From G963720515 sp963720515 (GTDB lineage: Bacteria > Actinomycetota > Thermoleophilia > Gaiellales > Gaiellaceae), in NCBI GenBank assembly GCA_963720515.1, contig OY970397.1, positions 2,046,001 to 2,110,000 of the forward strand: a stretch of DNA of 64,000 nt, in the 5' to 3' direction. Made by a program: the position numbers and the translations under genes. Of the stretch, positions 44,642 through 53,967 are shown one piece after another (positions within the stretch are counted from its first letter, which is position 1; each line of letters starts with the position of its first letter). Under the pieces are notes generated by a model. That model saw nothing but the letters and a program-made list of their open reading frames with translations, searched no databases and was not told the DNA's origin.

Positions 44642-46331
44642 CTAGCTCCTCTCGTACATGTCGGGTGTCCGAACGAGCGCGTCCGGCGGGCCCGTGTAGC
44701 GGATCTTGACGCCGTAGTCGCGCTCCGCGGCTTCGATCGACACGTACCCGTCCACGACGTCGCGCAGGACGAGCTCCGGGTCGCGCTCCTTCGGCTCGCC
44801 GTAGCCGCCGCCGCCCGCCGGGTAGAGCCGGATGCGCTCGTTCGCGTCGAGCGTGATCAGCCGCTTCGGCGCGAGCGGCTCGCCGCTTGCGCTCGCGAAC
44901 TCGCCGAGCGCCCCGTCGCGCCCTCCCTCGATGCCGCTCCCCGGGAAACGCGTGCGGTCGATGAGCGCCGAGATCGTCCACGGCTCGCCGCTCAGGCACG
45001 AGAGCTCCGTCGCCTGGCCGAGGCCGCCGCGCATCCGGCCCGCGCCTGCGGAGTCGGTGCGCAGCTCGCGGCGGTGCTGGACGAGCGGCGTCAGGGTTTC
45101 CAGCACCTCGGCCGGCACGCCGCCGACGCCGGTCGGGAACCCGGTCGCCGACAGGCCGTCCTTGGTCGCCCGCGCCCCGGCGCCGCCGGCCATGAACAGG
45201 CTGAGCGTGAACCAGTCGCCGCCGACCTGCCCGCGGATCACGTTCAGCCAGATCGAGTCTGCGCCGCCGGCGAGCAGCCGCCCGGGCAGCGCGGGCGCGA
45301 GTGCCTTGAACAGCACGCCGGGGATGAAGTGCCCGATCACGTGGCGCGAGCCCACGGCCGCGGGCGGCTGCGCGTTCAGGATCGACCCTTCGGGCGCGGT
45401 CACATGCACCGGCCGGAACGAGCCCTCGTTGTGCGGCACGTCCGGCGCGAACGCGGCCTTCATCGCGAACGACGCGTAGGCGTGCGTGTAGTTGAGGACG
45501 ACGTTGATCCCGTGTCCGCTCTGCGGCGAGGAGCCCGCGAAGTCGATCGCGACCTCGTCGTCCTCGACGGTCACGGTCGCGTGGATGCGGATCGGCTCCT
45601 CGAAGCCGTCGCTCCACGTCTCGGCCTCGTAGACGCCGTTCGGGACGCTCGCGGATCGCGTCGCGCATCGCGCGTTCGCTGCGGCCGATGATTTCGTCGG
45701 ACGCCGGTCCGAGCGTCGGGAGATCGACCTCCTCGAGCAGCGCGACGAGGCCGCGTGCGCCGACGTCGTTCGACGCGGTCTGCGCATAGAGGTCGCCGAC
45801 CGTCTCGCCCGGCGTCCGCACGTTGACGCGCACGATGTCGAGCAGCTCCTCGTTCGGTGAGCCCGCGTGGAAGAGCTTCATGATCGGCAGGCGCAGGCCC
45901 TCCTCGAAGACCTCGCGCGCCTCGCCGGAGAGGACGCGGCCGCCGACGTCGGCCGCGTGGCAGGTGTTCGCGAACCAGCCGGCGACGCGGCCGCCGTGGA
46001 AGACCGGCGTCGCGACCGTGAAGTCGTTCACCTGGCCGCTCGTCTGCCACGGGTCGTTCGTCACGAGGACGTCGCCCGGCTCGAGCCGCTCCTCCGGGTA
46101 GGCCTCGACGACGTGGCGCATGCCGGTCGCCATCGCGTTGATGTGGCCCGGCGTGCCGGTGAGCGACTGCGCGACCATCCAGCCGCGCGGGTCGAAGACA
46201 CCGCAGGCGAGATCCTCGGACTCGCGCACGATCGTCGAGAACGCCGTGCGGACGAGCGCGGCCTGCTGCTCGTTCACGATCGAGATCAGGCGGTTGCCGA
46301 TCACCTCCAGCGAGACGGCGTCGAGCGTCAT
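44642..46331 (-). CDS. hyuB: Hydantoinase B/oxoprolinase family protein (one apparent frameshift)
   Basis: It starts MTLDAVSLEVIGNRLISIV, overlapping the hyuA end. VRESEDLACGVFDPRGWMV and VTNDPWQTSGQVNDFTVATP are typical of HyuB. A shift near 45650 separates AMRDAIR from SVPNGVYEAETWSDGFEEP; the rest continues to RRELRTDSAGAGRMRGGLGQ and LYPAGGGGYGEP. Joined length is about 560 residues. It partners HyuA in ATP-dependent ring opening of hydantoins, 5-oxoproline or carboxylation of ketones; the substrate is unknown. Confidence 0.9.
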
Positions 46332-48331
46332 CGCACCACCGCCTCGAGCCCGGGGCCGATCTCGGCCGTTCGGTCCGGCGGGACGACGAGCGTGGACTCC
46401 CGCTCCTCGAGGATCGCCGGGCCGGCGATCCTGTTGCCGGGCTCCAGCGCATAGCGGTCGTAGACGGGGACGCTGCGGCGACCGCCGGGGAAGTACGCGT
46501 CCCGCTCGCCCTTGAGCGCATCGCCCGTGGGCTTTCGCGCCGGCGTGAGGTCGAGCTCCGGGACCGGCCCGCTCGACACGACGCGCCAGTTCACGGCCTC
46601 GACCGGGACGGCCGGGCCCTCGTGGCCGTAGACCTCGCGGTAGCGCGTCGCGAACGCGTCGCCGAGCGTGGCGAGGTTGTCCACCTCGATCCGCAGCTCG
46701 TGGCCCTGGCCGACGTAGCGCAGGTCGGCGCTCCGCCGGTGTGTGACCTCCTCGATGCCGAGCAGGTCTTGGCCTTCGGCCTCCATGTCGCGGAAGAGCA
46801 CCTCCGCCTCCGCGGCGTCGAGCTCGTCGAGGAGCACGCGCCGCGTGCGGACGAAGTCGAACGCGATGGGCGCCGTGAGGAAGCCGATCGCGCTCGCGAC
46901 GCCCGCCGCGGTGGGCGCGATCACGGAGGGCGAGCCGACCGCGGTTGCGACGCCGAGCGCGTGCACCGGCCCGGCGCCTCCGAAGGCGAAGAGCGGCAGC
47001 GCGCGGGGGTCGAGGCCGCGCTCGACCGCATGGATCCGCGCGGCGTTCGCCATGTTCTCGTTCACGATCTGGTGGATGCCCCAGGCGGCCTCGTCGAGCG
47101 AGAGGCCGAGCGGCCCGGCGATCCTCTCCTCGAGCGCCCGGCGTGCGCCGTCCACGTCCAGCTCGAGCCGCCCGCCGAGGAAGTAGCCGGGGTCCAGGTA
47201 GCCGAGCAGGAGGTCGGCGTCGGTGACCGTCGGCTCCTCGCCGCCGAGGCTGTAACAGACCGGGCCTGGCTCGGCGCCCGCCGAGTCCGGCCCGACGGCG
47301 AGCGTCCCGAGCGCGCTCACCCGCGCGATCGATCCGCCGCCTGCGCCGATCTCGATCATGTCGATCACCGGAACCTTGAGCGGGAGCCCGGAGCCGCGCT
47401 TCAGGCGGTAGACGCGATCGACCTCGAAGTCGTCCGTGACGAGCGGCCGCCCGTCCTCGATCGCGCAGAGCTTCGCCGTGGTGCCGCCCATGTCGAAGGA
47501 CAGCAGGTCCACGACGCCGGCCTGCGCGCCGAGCGCGGCCGCGGCCAGCGCTCCGGCTGCCGGCCCGGACTCGACGATCCGCACCGGGAAGCGCGACGCG
47601 GTCTCGACCATCGCGATGCCGCCGCCCGAGAGCATCACGGCGAGCCGGCCGCGGAAGCCGAGCCGCTCGAGCCGCCCGGCGAGGTCGGCGAGATAACGCT
47701 CGACGAGCTCCTGCACGTAGACGTTCGCGAGCGTCGTAGAGGTGCGCTCGAACTCGCGGATCTCCGGCACGACCTCGGACGAGAGCGAGACGCGCAGCCC
47801 GGGCGCGGCGCGCTCGATCGCCGCCAGCGCCTCGCGCTCGTGCGCGTCGTTCGCGTACGCGTGGAGGAACGACACCGCGACCGCCTCGACCCCCGCAGCT
47901 TCGAGCTCCCGGGCAAGCCGTTCCACGTGCGCCTTGTCGAGCGGCTCGGCGACGCTGCCGTCCGCCAGGATCCGCTCCGGCACGTCGAAGCGCAGGTGCC
48001 GCGGCGCGAGCGGGCGGGGCAGCTCGACCTGGAGGTCGTACAGCTCGTAGCGCTTCTCGCGGCCGATCTCGACGGCGTCGCGGAACCCGCGCGTGGCGAG
48101 CAGGGCAGTCCGCGCCCCTTTGCGCTCGATGATCGCGTTCGTGACGAGCGTCGTCCCGTGGACGACCAGCTCCACGTCCTCGATCGCCACGCCGGCGGCC
48201 TCGAGCGTCTCTACGAGGACGCGCTCGACCGCCTCGGAGGGCGCGTCGTGCGTCGTCAGGGTCTTGCCGACCGCGACGACTCCGCGCTCGCCCGCCAGGC
48301 ACAGGTCTGTGAAGGTCCCGCCGATGTCCAC
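46328..48331 (-). CDS. hyuA: Hydantoinase A/oxoprolinase family protein
   Basis: 667 residues from GTG. It begins DIGGTFTDLCLAGE, the acetate-kinase-like phosphate-binding motif; relatives start a few residues earlier (RVGVDIGGT), so the start could be non-standard. LLSFDMGGTTAKLCAIEDGR is the second nucleotide motif, and DMIEIGAGGGSIA and NENMANAARIHAVERGLDP are family marks. ATP-binding subunit of the HyuAB complex, first gene of hyuA-hyuB-SDR. Confidence 0.93.
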   Translation of the reverse strand: MDIGGTFTDLCLAGERGVVAVGKTLTTHDAPSEAVERVLVETLEAAGVAIEDVELVVHGTTLVTNAIIERKGARTALLATRGFRDAVEIGREKRYELYDLQVELPRPLAPRHLRFDVPERILADGSVAEPLDKAHVERLARELEAAGVEAVAVSFLHAYANDAHEREALAAIERAAPGLRVSLSSEVVPEIREFERTSTTLANVYVQELVERYLADLAGRLERLGFRGRLAVMLSGGGIAMVETASRFPVRIVESGPAAGALAAAALGAQAGVVDLLSFDMGGTTAKLCAIEDGRPLVTDDFEVDRVYRLKRGSGLPLKVPVIDMIEIGAGGGSIARVSALGTLAVGPDSAGAEPGPVCYSLGGEEPTVTDADLLLGYLDPGYFLGGRLELDVDGARRALEERIAGPLGLSLDEAAWGIHQIVNENMANAARIHAVERGLDPRALPLFAFGGAGPVHALGVATAVGSPSVIAPTAAGVASAIGFLTAPIAFDFVRTRRVLLDELDAAEAEVLFRDMEAEGQDLLGIEEVTHRRSADLRYVGQGHELRIEVDNLATLGDAFATRYREVYGHEGPAVPVEAVNWRVVSSGPVPELDLTPARKPTGDALKGERDAYFPGGRRSVPVYDRYALEPGNRIAGPAILEERESTLVVPPDRTAEIGPGLEAVVR

Positions 48332-48356
48332 GCCGACGCGAAGCAGACCGCGTTCT

Positions 48357-48369
48357 TACCACAGTGGTA
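48357..48369. promoter_or_regulatory. Palindrome in the divergent hyuA / acyl-CoA dehydrogenase promoter
   Basis: TACCAC-A-GTGGTA, perfect 6-bp arms around one base, in the 47-bp gap between the divergent starts. It may be a shared operator for a regulator outside the window. Confidence 0.5.
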
Positions 48370-48378
48370 CAAGTGCGC

Positions 48379-49512
48379 ATGGACGAGATCCGGGAGGTGC
48401 GCGAGGCGGTCCGTGAGCTTTGCGACCGATTCGGCGTCGAGTACTGGCGCGGCCTCGAGCCCGACCGCTACCCCGAGGAGTTCGTCGCCGCGCTCACCGA
48501 GGCCGGCTGGCTCGCGGCGCTCATCCCCGAGGAGTACGGCGGCGGCGGGCTCTCGCTCGCGACCGCGAGTGCCATCCTCGAGGAGATCAACGCGTCGGGC
48601 GGAAACGCAGCCGCGTGCCACGCGCAGATGTACGTGATGGGCACGCTCCTCCGGCACGGCTCCGCGGAGCAGAAGCAGACGTATCTCCCGCGCATCGCCT
48701 CGGGCGAGCTGCGGCTCCAGGCGTTCGGCGTGACCGAGCCGAACTCGGGCTCGGACACCGGCTCGATCGAGACCCGGGCCGAGCAGACCGACGGCGGCTG
48801 GTGGATCCACGGCCAGAAGGTCTTCACGTCGCGGGCGCTCCACTCCGACCTGATGCTCGTCATCGCGCGCACCGGGACGGGCGAGCGGCCGACCGACGGG
48901 CTCTCGACGTTCCTCGTGGATCTCCGCGAGGCCGGCGAAGCGCTGACCATCCGGCCGCTGCCGACGATGATGAACCACGCGACGACCGAGGTGTTCCTCG
49001 ACGGCGTCGAGGTCCCGCCGGAGGCGCTGATCGGCGAGGAGGGCCAGGGCTTCCGCCAGTTGCTCGACGGGCTGAACGCCGAGCGGATCCTGATCGCGGC
49101 CGAGTGCATCGGCGACGGGCGCTGGTTCGTCGAGAAGGCGACCGCGTACGCCCGCGAGCGCGAGGTGTTCGGCCGGCCGATCGGCGCGAACCAGGGCGTG
49201 CAGCTTCCGATCGCCAAGGCGCACGTCGCCGTCGAGGCGGCCGACCTCATGCGCTGGAAGGCGGCAGCGCTCTTCGACGAGGGCAAGCCGTGCGGCGCCG
49301 AGGCGAACATGGCGAAGCTCCTCGCCTCGAACGCATCGTGGGAGGCCGCGAACGTCTGCCTCGACACCCACGGAGGCTGGGGCTTCGCGGTCGAGGTGGA
49401 CGTGGAGCGCAAGTTCCGCGAGACGCGGCTCTACCAGGTCGCGCCGATCACGAACACGCTCGTGCTCGCCTACGTCGGCCAGCACGTGCTTGGGCTGCCG
49501 CGGTCGTACTAG
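48379..49512 (+). CDS. Acyl-CoA dehydrogenase
   Basis: 377 residues from ATG; GTG starts at 48364 and 48373 are possible. Typical elements: LIPEEYGGGGLSLATASAIL, the FAD/substrate region FGVTEPNSGSDTGSIETRA, GLSTFLVDLREAGEALTIRP and the C-terminal DTHGGWGFAVEVDVERKFRE. The catalytic Glu position appears as Glu in FAVEVDVERK. It oxidises an acyl-CoA with electron transfer to ETF. Divergent from hyuAB. Confidence 0.92.
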   Translation: MDEIREVREAVRELCDRFGVEYWRGLEPDRYPEEFVAALTEAGWLAALIPEEYGGGGLSLATASAILEEINASGGNAAACHAQMYVMGTLLRHGSAEQKQTYLPRIASGELRLQAFGVTEPNSGSDTGSIETRAEQTDGGWWIHGQKVFTSRALHSDLMLVIARTGTGERPTDGLSTFLVDLREAGEALTIRPLPTMMNHATTEVFLDGVEVPPEALIGEEGQGFRQLLDGLNAERILIAAECIGDGRWFVEKATAYAREREVFGRPIGANQGVQLPIAKAHVAVEAADLMRWKAAALFDEGKPCGAEANMAKLLASNASWEAANVCLDTHGGWGFAVEVDVERKFRETRLYQVAPITNTLVLAYVGQHVLGLPRSY

Positions 49513-49539
49513 GAGTCCTCTCCGGCCACGTCGGTCTCT

Positions 49540-49655
49540 GGCATCACGAACGACCGCTTGTGTTGCGTCAGATGAGCGCCGAATCCATTCGAGATCACGC
49601 GGGAGCGCGACGTCGCCGCGCTGGTGATGCAACACAAGCGGCGGTTCGTGGTGCC
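49540..49655. repeat. 116-bp element with 31-bp imperfect inverted repeats
   Basis: The arms at 49540-49570 and 49625-49655 match at 27 of 31 positions by eye; both contain CCGCTTGTGTTGC. The 54-bp middle shows no gene. It sits between the acyl-CoA dehydrogenase and hemB. It could be a terminator-scale cruciform or a small MITE-like insertion. Confidence 0.6.
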
Positions 49656-49721
49656 CCGAGCAATCATGTCCGCAAGGGCCGCGGTTAGGCCGGCGACGGG
49701 GAGGCGGCTACCCTTTCCCGA

Positions 49722-50695
49722 ATGGCCACCTTCCCCGTCACGCGGCTTCGGAGATTCCGGCGAACCGCGCCGCTTCGCTCGCTGGTGCGAGAGACCCGGC
49801 TCGACTCCGCCGATCTCGTCTTCCCCCTGTTCGTGTGTCCGGGCGAAGCGGTTTCCGAGCCGCTCCCCGGCCTCGCCGGAATCTCGCGCCGCTCCGTGGA
49901 CGAGCTGGTCGCCGAGGCCGCGCGGGTGCAGGCGCTGGGCGTCGGCGCGGTGCTCCTCTTCGGGATCCCCGAGGAGAAGGACGACGTCGGCTCGGGCGCC
50001 TACGACGATGACGGGATCGTGCAGCGGGGGCTTCGCGCGCTTCGCGCCGAGGTGCCCGACCTCGTTCTCATGACGGACGTCTGCCTCTGCGAGTACACCG
50101 ACCACGGCCATTGCGGGCTCGTCGAGGACGGCGAGATCGTGAACGACGCGTCGCTCGACCTGCTCGCGCGCACAGCGGTCAGCCATGCCGAGGCCGGCGC
50201 CGACGTCGTGTGTCCGAGCGACATGCTCGACGGCCGTGTCGCGGCGGTCCGCACCGCGCTCGACGACGCCACGTTCGAGCGGACGCCGATCGTCGCCTAC
50301 TCGGCCAAGTACGCCTCCGCGTTCTACGGCCCGTTCCGCGAGGTGGCCGACTCGGCGCCCGCGTTCGGCGACCGGCGGAGCTACCAGCTCGATCCGCCCA
50401 ACGTCCGCGAGGCGCTGCGAGAGTGCGAGCTCGACCTCGAGGAGGGCGCCGACGCGATCATGATCAAGCCCGCGCTCTCGTACCTCGACGTGATCGCCGC
50501 CGCGCGCGCCCGGTTCGACGCGCCGCTCTTCGCCTACAACGTGAGCGGCGAGTACGCGATGGTGAAGGCGGCCGCCGCGCAGGGCTGGCTCGACGAGCGG
50601 CAGGCCGCGCTCGAGTAGCCTCGTCGCGATCAAGCGGGCCGGGCGCCGACGCGATCGTCACCTACTGGGCGCCCGACGTCGCCGCATGGCTCTGA
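49722..50695 (+). CDS. hemB: Delta-aminolevulinic acid dehydratase HemB (two apparent frameshifts at the 3' end)
   Basis: The main body is intact for 298 codons: RLRRFRRTAPLRSLVRET, VFPLFVCPG, zinc-type ligands in TDVCLCEYTDHGHCGLV, Schiff-base Lys regions YSAKYASAFYGPFR and IMIKPALSYLD. After ALE, shifts near 50614 and 50643 give the expected ending (GADAIVTYWAPDVAAWL). It condenses two aminolevulinates to porphobilinogen. TACCCT ends 7 bases before the ATG. Confidence 0.93.
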
Positions 50696-51246
50696 CCGCC
50701 GTTCCCGGCGGGATCTGGGAGACGATCGCGGCCGAGGCGGCCGGCGAGAGCCCGCTCTGGGCCGCCGCCCTCCGCCCGCCGGAGGAGCGCGAGCTCGTGC
50801 CCGTCTTCTCGCCGCTCGCGCCGGAGCGCCACGCGCTCGGGCTCGAGACGATCTACGAGGGCTACCTCATGCACTACGGCCGGCCGCGGCTCTTCGCCCC
50901 GGCCGACCGCGACACCCGCATCCTGCTCGGCGACTACCTCTACGCCCACGGACTCGTCCGCGTGGCCGAGCACCGCGAGGTGGGCGTCGTCGCCGACCTC
51001 GCCGAGCTCATCTCACTGTGCGCGCAGGTGCGGGCCGAGGCCGGCGACGGCGCGGCCGACGAGGACGGCGTGCTCTGGGCCGCGACGCTCGCCCGGCTCG
51101 GGAGCGGGGACGGCGAGCTGGAGGCCGCCCGGGCCGCGTTGCGAGAGTCCGGCGACCCCGCGCCGCTCGCCGCGCTCGCCCGCGCTACCGCCGGTGACGA
51201 CGCGGTCGACGCGGCCCTCTCGCTCCACCGCGTGCGCCTGTCATAG
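50686..51246 (+). CDS. Protein of unknown function downstream of hemB
   Basis: 186 residues from ATG, overlapping the hemB end by 10 bp. It is mostly helical, with IYEGYLMHYGRPRLF, ILLGDYLYAHGLVRVAE and AALSLHRVRLS. The LLGDYLYAHGL segment recalls all-helical polyprenyl-synthase-like folds (compare GDYLFARAFA in the synthase at 56.8 kb), but no DDxxD motif is present. Function unknown; it is probably translated together with hemB. Confidence 0.68.
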   Translation: MALTAVPGGIWETIAAEAAGESPLWAAALRPPEERELVPVFSPLAPERHALGLETIYEGYLMHYGRPRLFAPADRDTRILLGDYLYAHGLVRVAEHREVGVVADLAELISLCAQVRAEAGDGAADEDGVLWAATLARLGSGDGELEAARAALRESGDPAPLAALARATAGDDAVDAALSLHRVRLS

Positions 51247-51257
51247 AATCGCCGTCG

Positions 51258-51437
51258 ATGACCGCGCTCGCCGCCAGCCTGCTCGCCCAGGAGTCCGTCG
51301 CGGAGGAGGGCAAGCACATCATCACGGGGATGCTGATCGTCGCCCTCATCTTCATCGGCGTGATCCTGCTCGGCCAGACGTTCCGGTACCTGGGCCACCG
51401 GCGCAAGGCGCGCAAGGCCTCTCACCGCGCGTACTGA
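51258..51437 (+). CDS. 59-residue single-pass membrane protein
   Basis: ATG with TAGAAT ending 8 bases upstream. Helix GMLIVALIFIGVILLGQTF at residues about 25-43, then a basic tail RYLGHRRKARKASHRAY. No family recognised. It lies between the hemB-linked gene and ubiD, in the same direction. Confidence 0.6.
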   Translation: MTALAASLLAQESVAEEGKHIITGMLIVALIFIGVILLGQTFRYLGHRRKARKASHRAY

Positions 51438-51465
51438 AACGGCGACACGCCGTAGACTCGCCCCC

Positions 51466-52950
51466 GTGCCCCCGGCCGACCTTCGCTCCTGGCTCGACCT
51501 GCTGCGCAAGGAGGGCGAGCTCCACGAGATCGACGCCGAGGTCGACCCGTACCTCGAAGTCACGGAGATCGTCGACCGGACCGTGAAGTCGGGCGGGCCG
51601 GCGCTCCTCTTCAAGAACCCGAAGGGGTCGCTGCACCCGCTTCTCGTGAACCAGTTCGGGACCGAGCGGCGGATGGCGCTCGCGTTCGGCGTCGAGCGGC
51701 TCGACGAGCTCGGCGAGCGCGTCTCGAACGTCCTCGAGATGCAGCCGCCGCAGGGCCTGATCGAGAAGGTCAAGGGGCTCGGCAAGCTGAAGCAGCTCGC
51801 CGACTCGATGCCGAAGACGGTCTCGCGCGGCGCCTGCCAGGAGGTCGTGCTCGAGCCGAACCTCGACCTGCTCCCGATCCAGCACTGCTGGCCCGGCGAC
51901 CCCGCGCCGTTCATCACGCTTCCGGCCGTCATCACGCGCGACCCGCGCACCGGCCAGCGGAACGTCGGCATGTACCGGATGCAGAAGATCGACGCGCGCA
52001 CGACGTTCATGCACTGGCAGATCCACAAGGACGGCGCGGCCGACTGGCGCGGCATGGGCGACCGGCTCGAGGTCGCGGTCGCGCTCGGCTGCGACCCGAT
52101 CACGACCTACTCGGCGAGCGCGCCGCTCCCCAAGCACATCGACGAGCTCATGCTCGCCGGCTTCTTCCGCGGCGAGGCGGTCGAGCTCGTGAAGGCCACG
52201 AGCGTCGACCTCGAGGTTCCCGCGAACGCGGAGATCGTCCTCGAGGGCTACATCGAGAAGGGCGAGACGGGGATCGAAGGGCCGTTCGGCGACCACACCG
52301 GCTACTACTCGCCGCCCGAGCCGTTCCCGGTCTTCCATCTGACCGCGATGACGATGCGGCGCGACGCGATCTACCCGTCCATCGTCGTCGGCGTCCCGCC
52401 CGCCGAGGACGCGTGGCTCGGCAAGGCGACGGAGCGGATCTTCCTGCCGGCCATCCGGATGACCGTGCCGGAGATCGTGGACTACGACCTGCCGGTCGCC
52501 GGCGCGTTCCACAACTGCGTGATCGTCTCGATCCGCAAGGCGTACCCCGGCCACGCGCGCAAGGTCATGCATGCGATCTGGGGGCTGGGGATGCTGTCGC
52601 TCTCGAAGTCGGTCGTCGTCGTGGACGAGTTCGTGGACGTGCACGACTACGAGCAGGTGTTCTTCCACGTCTGCGCCAACGTCGATCCGAAGCGCGACGT
52701 GATGCTCTCCGAGGGGCCGCTCGACCAGCTCGACCATGCGGCCGTGGCGCCGTCGTTCGGCGGGAAGCTCGGCATCGACGCGACGCACAAGACCGACGAC
52801 GAGGGCGGGCGCGGCTGGCCGGAGCCGATCGAGATGACGCAGGAGGTTCGTGACGCGGTGACGGCGCGCTGGGCCGAGTTCGGCTTCGGCGCCGAAATCC
52901 CTGAAAATGGCCGTGTTTCCAAGGGCTTGCGGCAGAAGCTACGTCTTTGA
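51466..52950 (+). CDS. UbiD-family decarboxylase (probable MqnL-type)
   Basis: 494 residues from GTG with TAGACT 7 bases upstream. UbiD features are the early RKEGELHEIDAEVDP, the prFMN/metal site region NVGMYRMQKIDARTTFMHWQ, and EGPFGDHTGYYSPPEPFPVF (Glu of the E-R-E set). It needs the prenylated FMN made by UbiX, encoded 4 kb downstream. In futalosine organisms a UbiD/UbiX pair decarboxylates the prenylated 1,4-dihydroxy-6-naphthoate, which fits this cluster. Confidence 0.9.
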   Translation: MPPADLRSWLDLLRKEGELHEIDAEVDPYLEVTEIVDRTVKSGGPALLFKNPKGSLHPLLVNQFGTERRMALAFGVERLDELGERVSNVLEMQPPQGLIEKVKGLGKLKQLADSMPKTVSRGACQEVVLEPNLDLLPIQHCWPGDPAPFITLPAVITRDPRTGQRNVGMYRMQKIDARTTFMHWQIHKDGAADWRGMGDRLEVAVALGCDPITTYSASAPLPKHIDELMLAGFFRGEAVELVKATSVDLEVPANAEIVLEGYIEKGETGIEGPFGDHTGYYSPPEPFPVFHLTAMTMRRDAIYPSIVVGVPPAEDAWLGKATERIFLPAIRMTVPEIVDYDLPVAGAFHNCVIVSIRKAYPGHARKVMHAIWGLGMLSLSKSVVVVDEFVDVHDYEQVFFHVCANVDPKRDVMLSEGPLDQLDHAAVAPSFGGKLGIDATHKTDDEGGRGWPEPIEMTQEVRDAVTARWAEFGFGAEIPENGRVSKGLRQKLRL

Positions 52951-52976
52951 CACATCGCCGCAAGAGCAGGGAGAAT
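52947..52976 (+). promoter_or_regulatory. Probable promoter of the qcr operon
   Basis: TTGACA (overlapping the ubiD stop), 18 bases, GAGAAT. One of the few consensus -35 boxes in the window. qcrA starts 44 bases further on, so this transcript would have a leader and use its ribosome-binding site (GGGGAGAGG). Confidence 0.5.
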
Positions 52977-53019
52977 CGCCGGTGCTTGTAACACCGCGCG
53001 GAACCGGGAAGGGGAGAGG

Positions 53020-53964
53020 TTGGCCGACGAGCTAGAGCGGCCCGGCGAGGACGACGAGCGGCGGGACGAGGGGCCGCACACTCCGGCACCGAGCATCTGG
53101 CCGTTCGCCTTCGCATTCGGCATCGCGCTCGTCCTGCTCGGCCTCGTCATCACGAGCTGGCTGATCGTCGGGATCGGCGGCCTCCTGGCGCTCGTCTGCG
53201 CGTTCCGCTGGATCCAGGAGGTCACGCACGAGATGCGCGGGAAGCCGGCGCCCGCGCCGCCCGGCGCCGGGGCTGCCGGGGAGGACGAGGGCTACGAGGA
53301 GGCCGAGGGCTACCCGCGCAACGTCTTCCTCGAGGGCGCGACGCTCGGCATCGGCGCCCTCATCGGCGGGCTCGTCACGCTTCCCGTGATCGGCTTCGCG
53401 CTCGCGCCGTCGTTCATCGACCAGGGCTCGGAGGACGTCAACCTCGGGCCGCTCGACAACTTCCCGGAGAACCAGTGGAGGATCACGAAGTTCAAGTCGG
53501 TGACGGACGAGCCCGAGGACGTTGCCCGCCGGTCGGCCTTCATCCGCTACAACGGCCCGGCCAAGGACGGGCAGCCGAGCTTCACGATCATCTCGAACCG
53601 CTGCGTCCACCTCGGCTGCCCGGTGCAGCCGACCGGCGTCACGTCGAAGGAGGTCGAGACGGTCGAGACGAAGAGCGGCAAGGTCCTGCTCGCGGACACG
53701 GCGCCGTCCGGTTTCGCGTGCCCGTGCCACGGCGGCGCCTACGACACCGAGGGCAACCGCATCGCCGGCCCGCCGGTGCACGCGCTCGACCGCTACGAGT
53801 ACTCGATCATCAACGGCGAGCTCGTGCTGGGCCAAGTCTTCACCGTCGGCGAGGTGGACGGCACCGGCGCGAACGCGACGATGACGGCCTACGCGCACCA
53901 CGACCCGGGCGTGCACGTCGACGGCCCGGAGCAGTACTTCTACCCCTACGTGCCGGGGCAATAG
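53020..53964 (+). CDS. qcrA: Cytochrome bc complex Rieske iron-sulfur subunit QcrA
   Basis: 314 residues from TTG. The N-terminus has two hydrophobic helices (IWPFAFAFGIALVLLGLVIT, LIVGIGGLLALVCAFRWI) not found in short Rieske subunits. A third helix (LIGGLVTLPVIGFALAP) precedes the Rieske domain. Cluster ligands and disulfide cysteines are in CVHLGCPV and CPCHGGAYD. It passes electrons from menaquinol to the c-type cytochrome. The N-terminal pair resembles the actinobacterial oxidase subunit IV fold, suggesting a fusion. Confidence 0.9.
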   Translation: MADELERPGEDDERRDEGPHTPAPSIWPFAFAFGIALVLLGLVITSWLIVGIGGLLALVCAFRWIQEVTHEMRGKPAPAPPGAGAAGEDEGYEEAEGYPRNVFLEGATLGIGALIGGLVTLPVIGFALAPSFIDQGSEDVNLGPLDNFPENQWRITKFKSVTDEPEDVARRSAFIRYNGPAKDGQPSFTIISNRCVHLGCPVQPTGVTSKEVETVETKSGKVLLADTAPSGFACPCHGGAYDTEGNRIAGPPVHALDRYEYSIINGELVLGQVFTVGEVDGTGANATMTAYAHHDPGVHVDGPEQYFYPYVPGQ

Positions 53965-53967
53965 GCG

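Noticed and set aside
43857..48380. A single 1507-codon frame spanning hyuA antisense-frame, hyuB and SDR
   Set aside because: Only the SDR and part of hyuB are real in this frame. The rest is another-frame shadow of hyuA.
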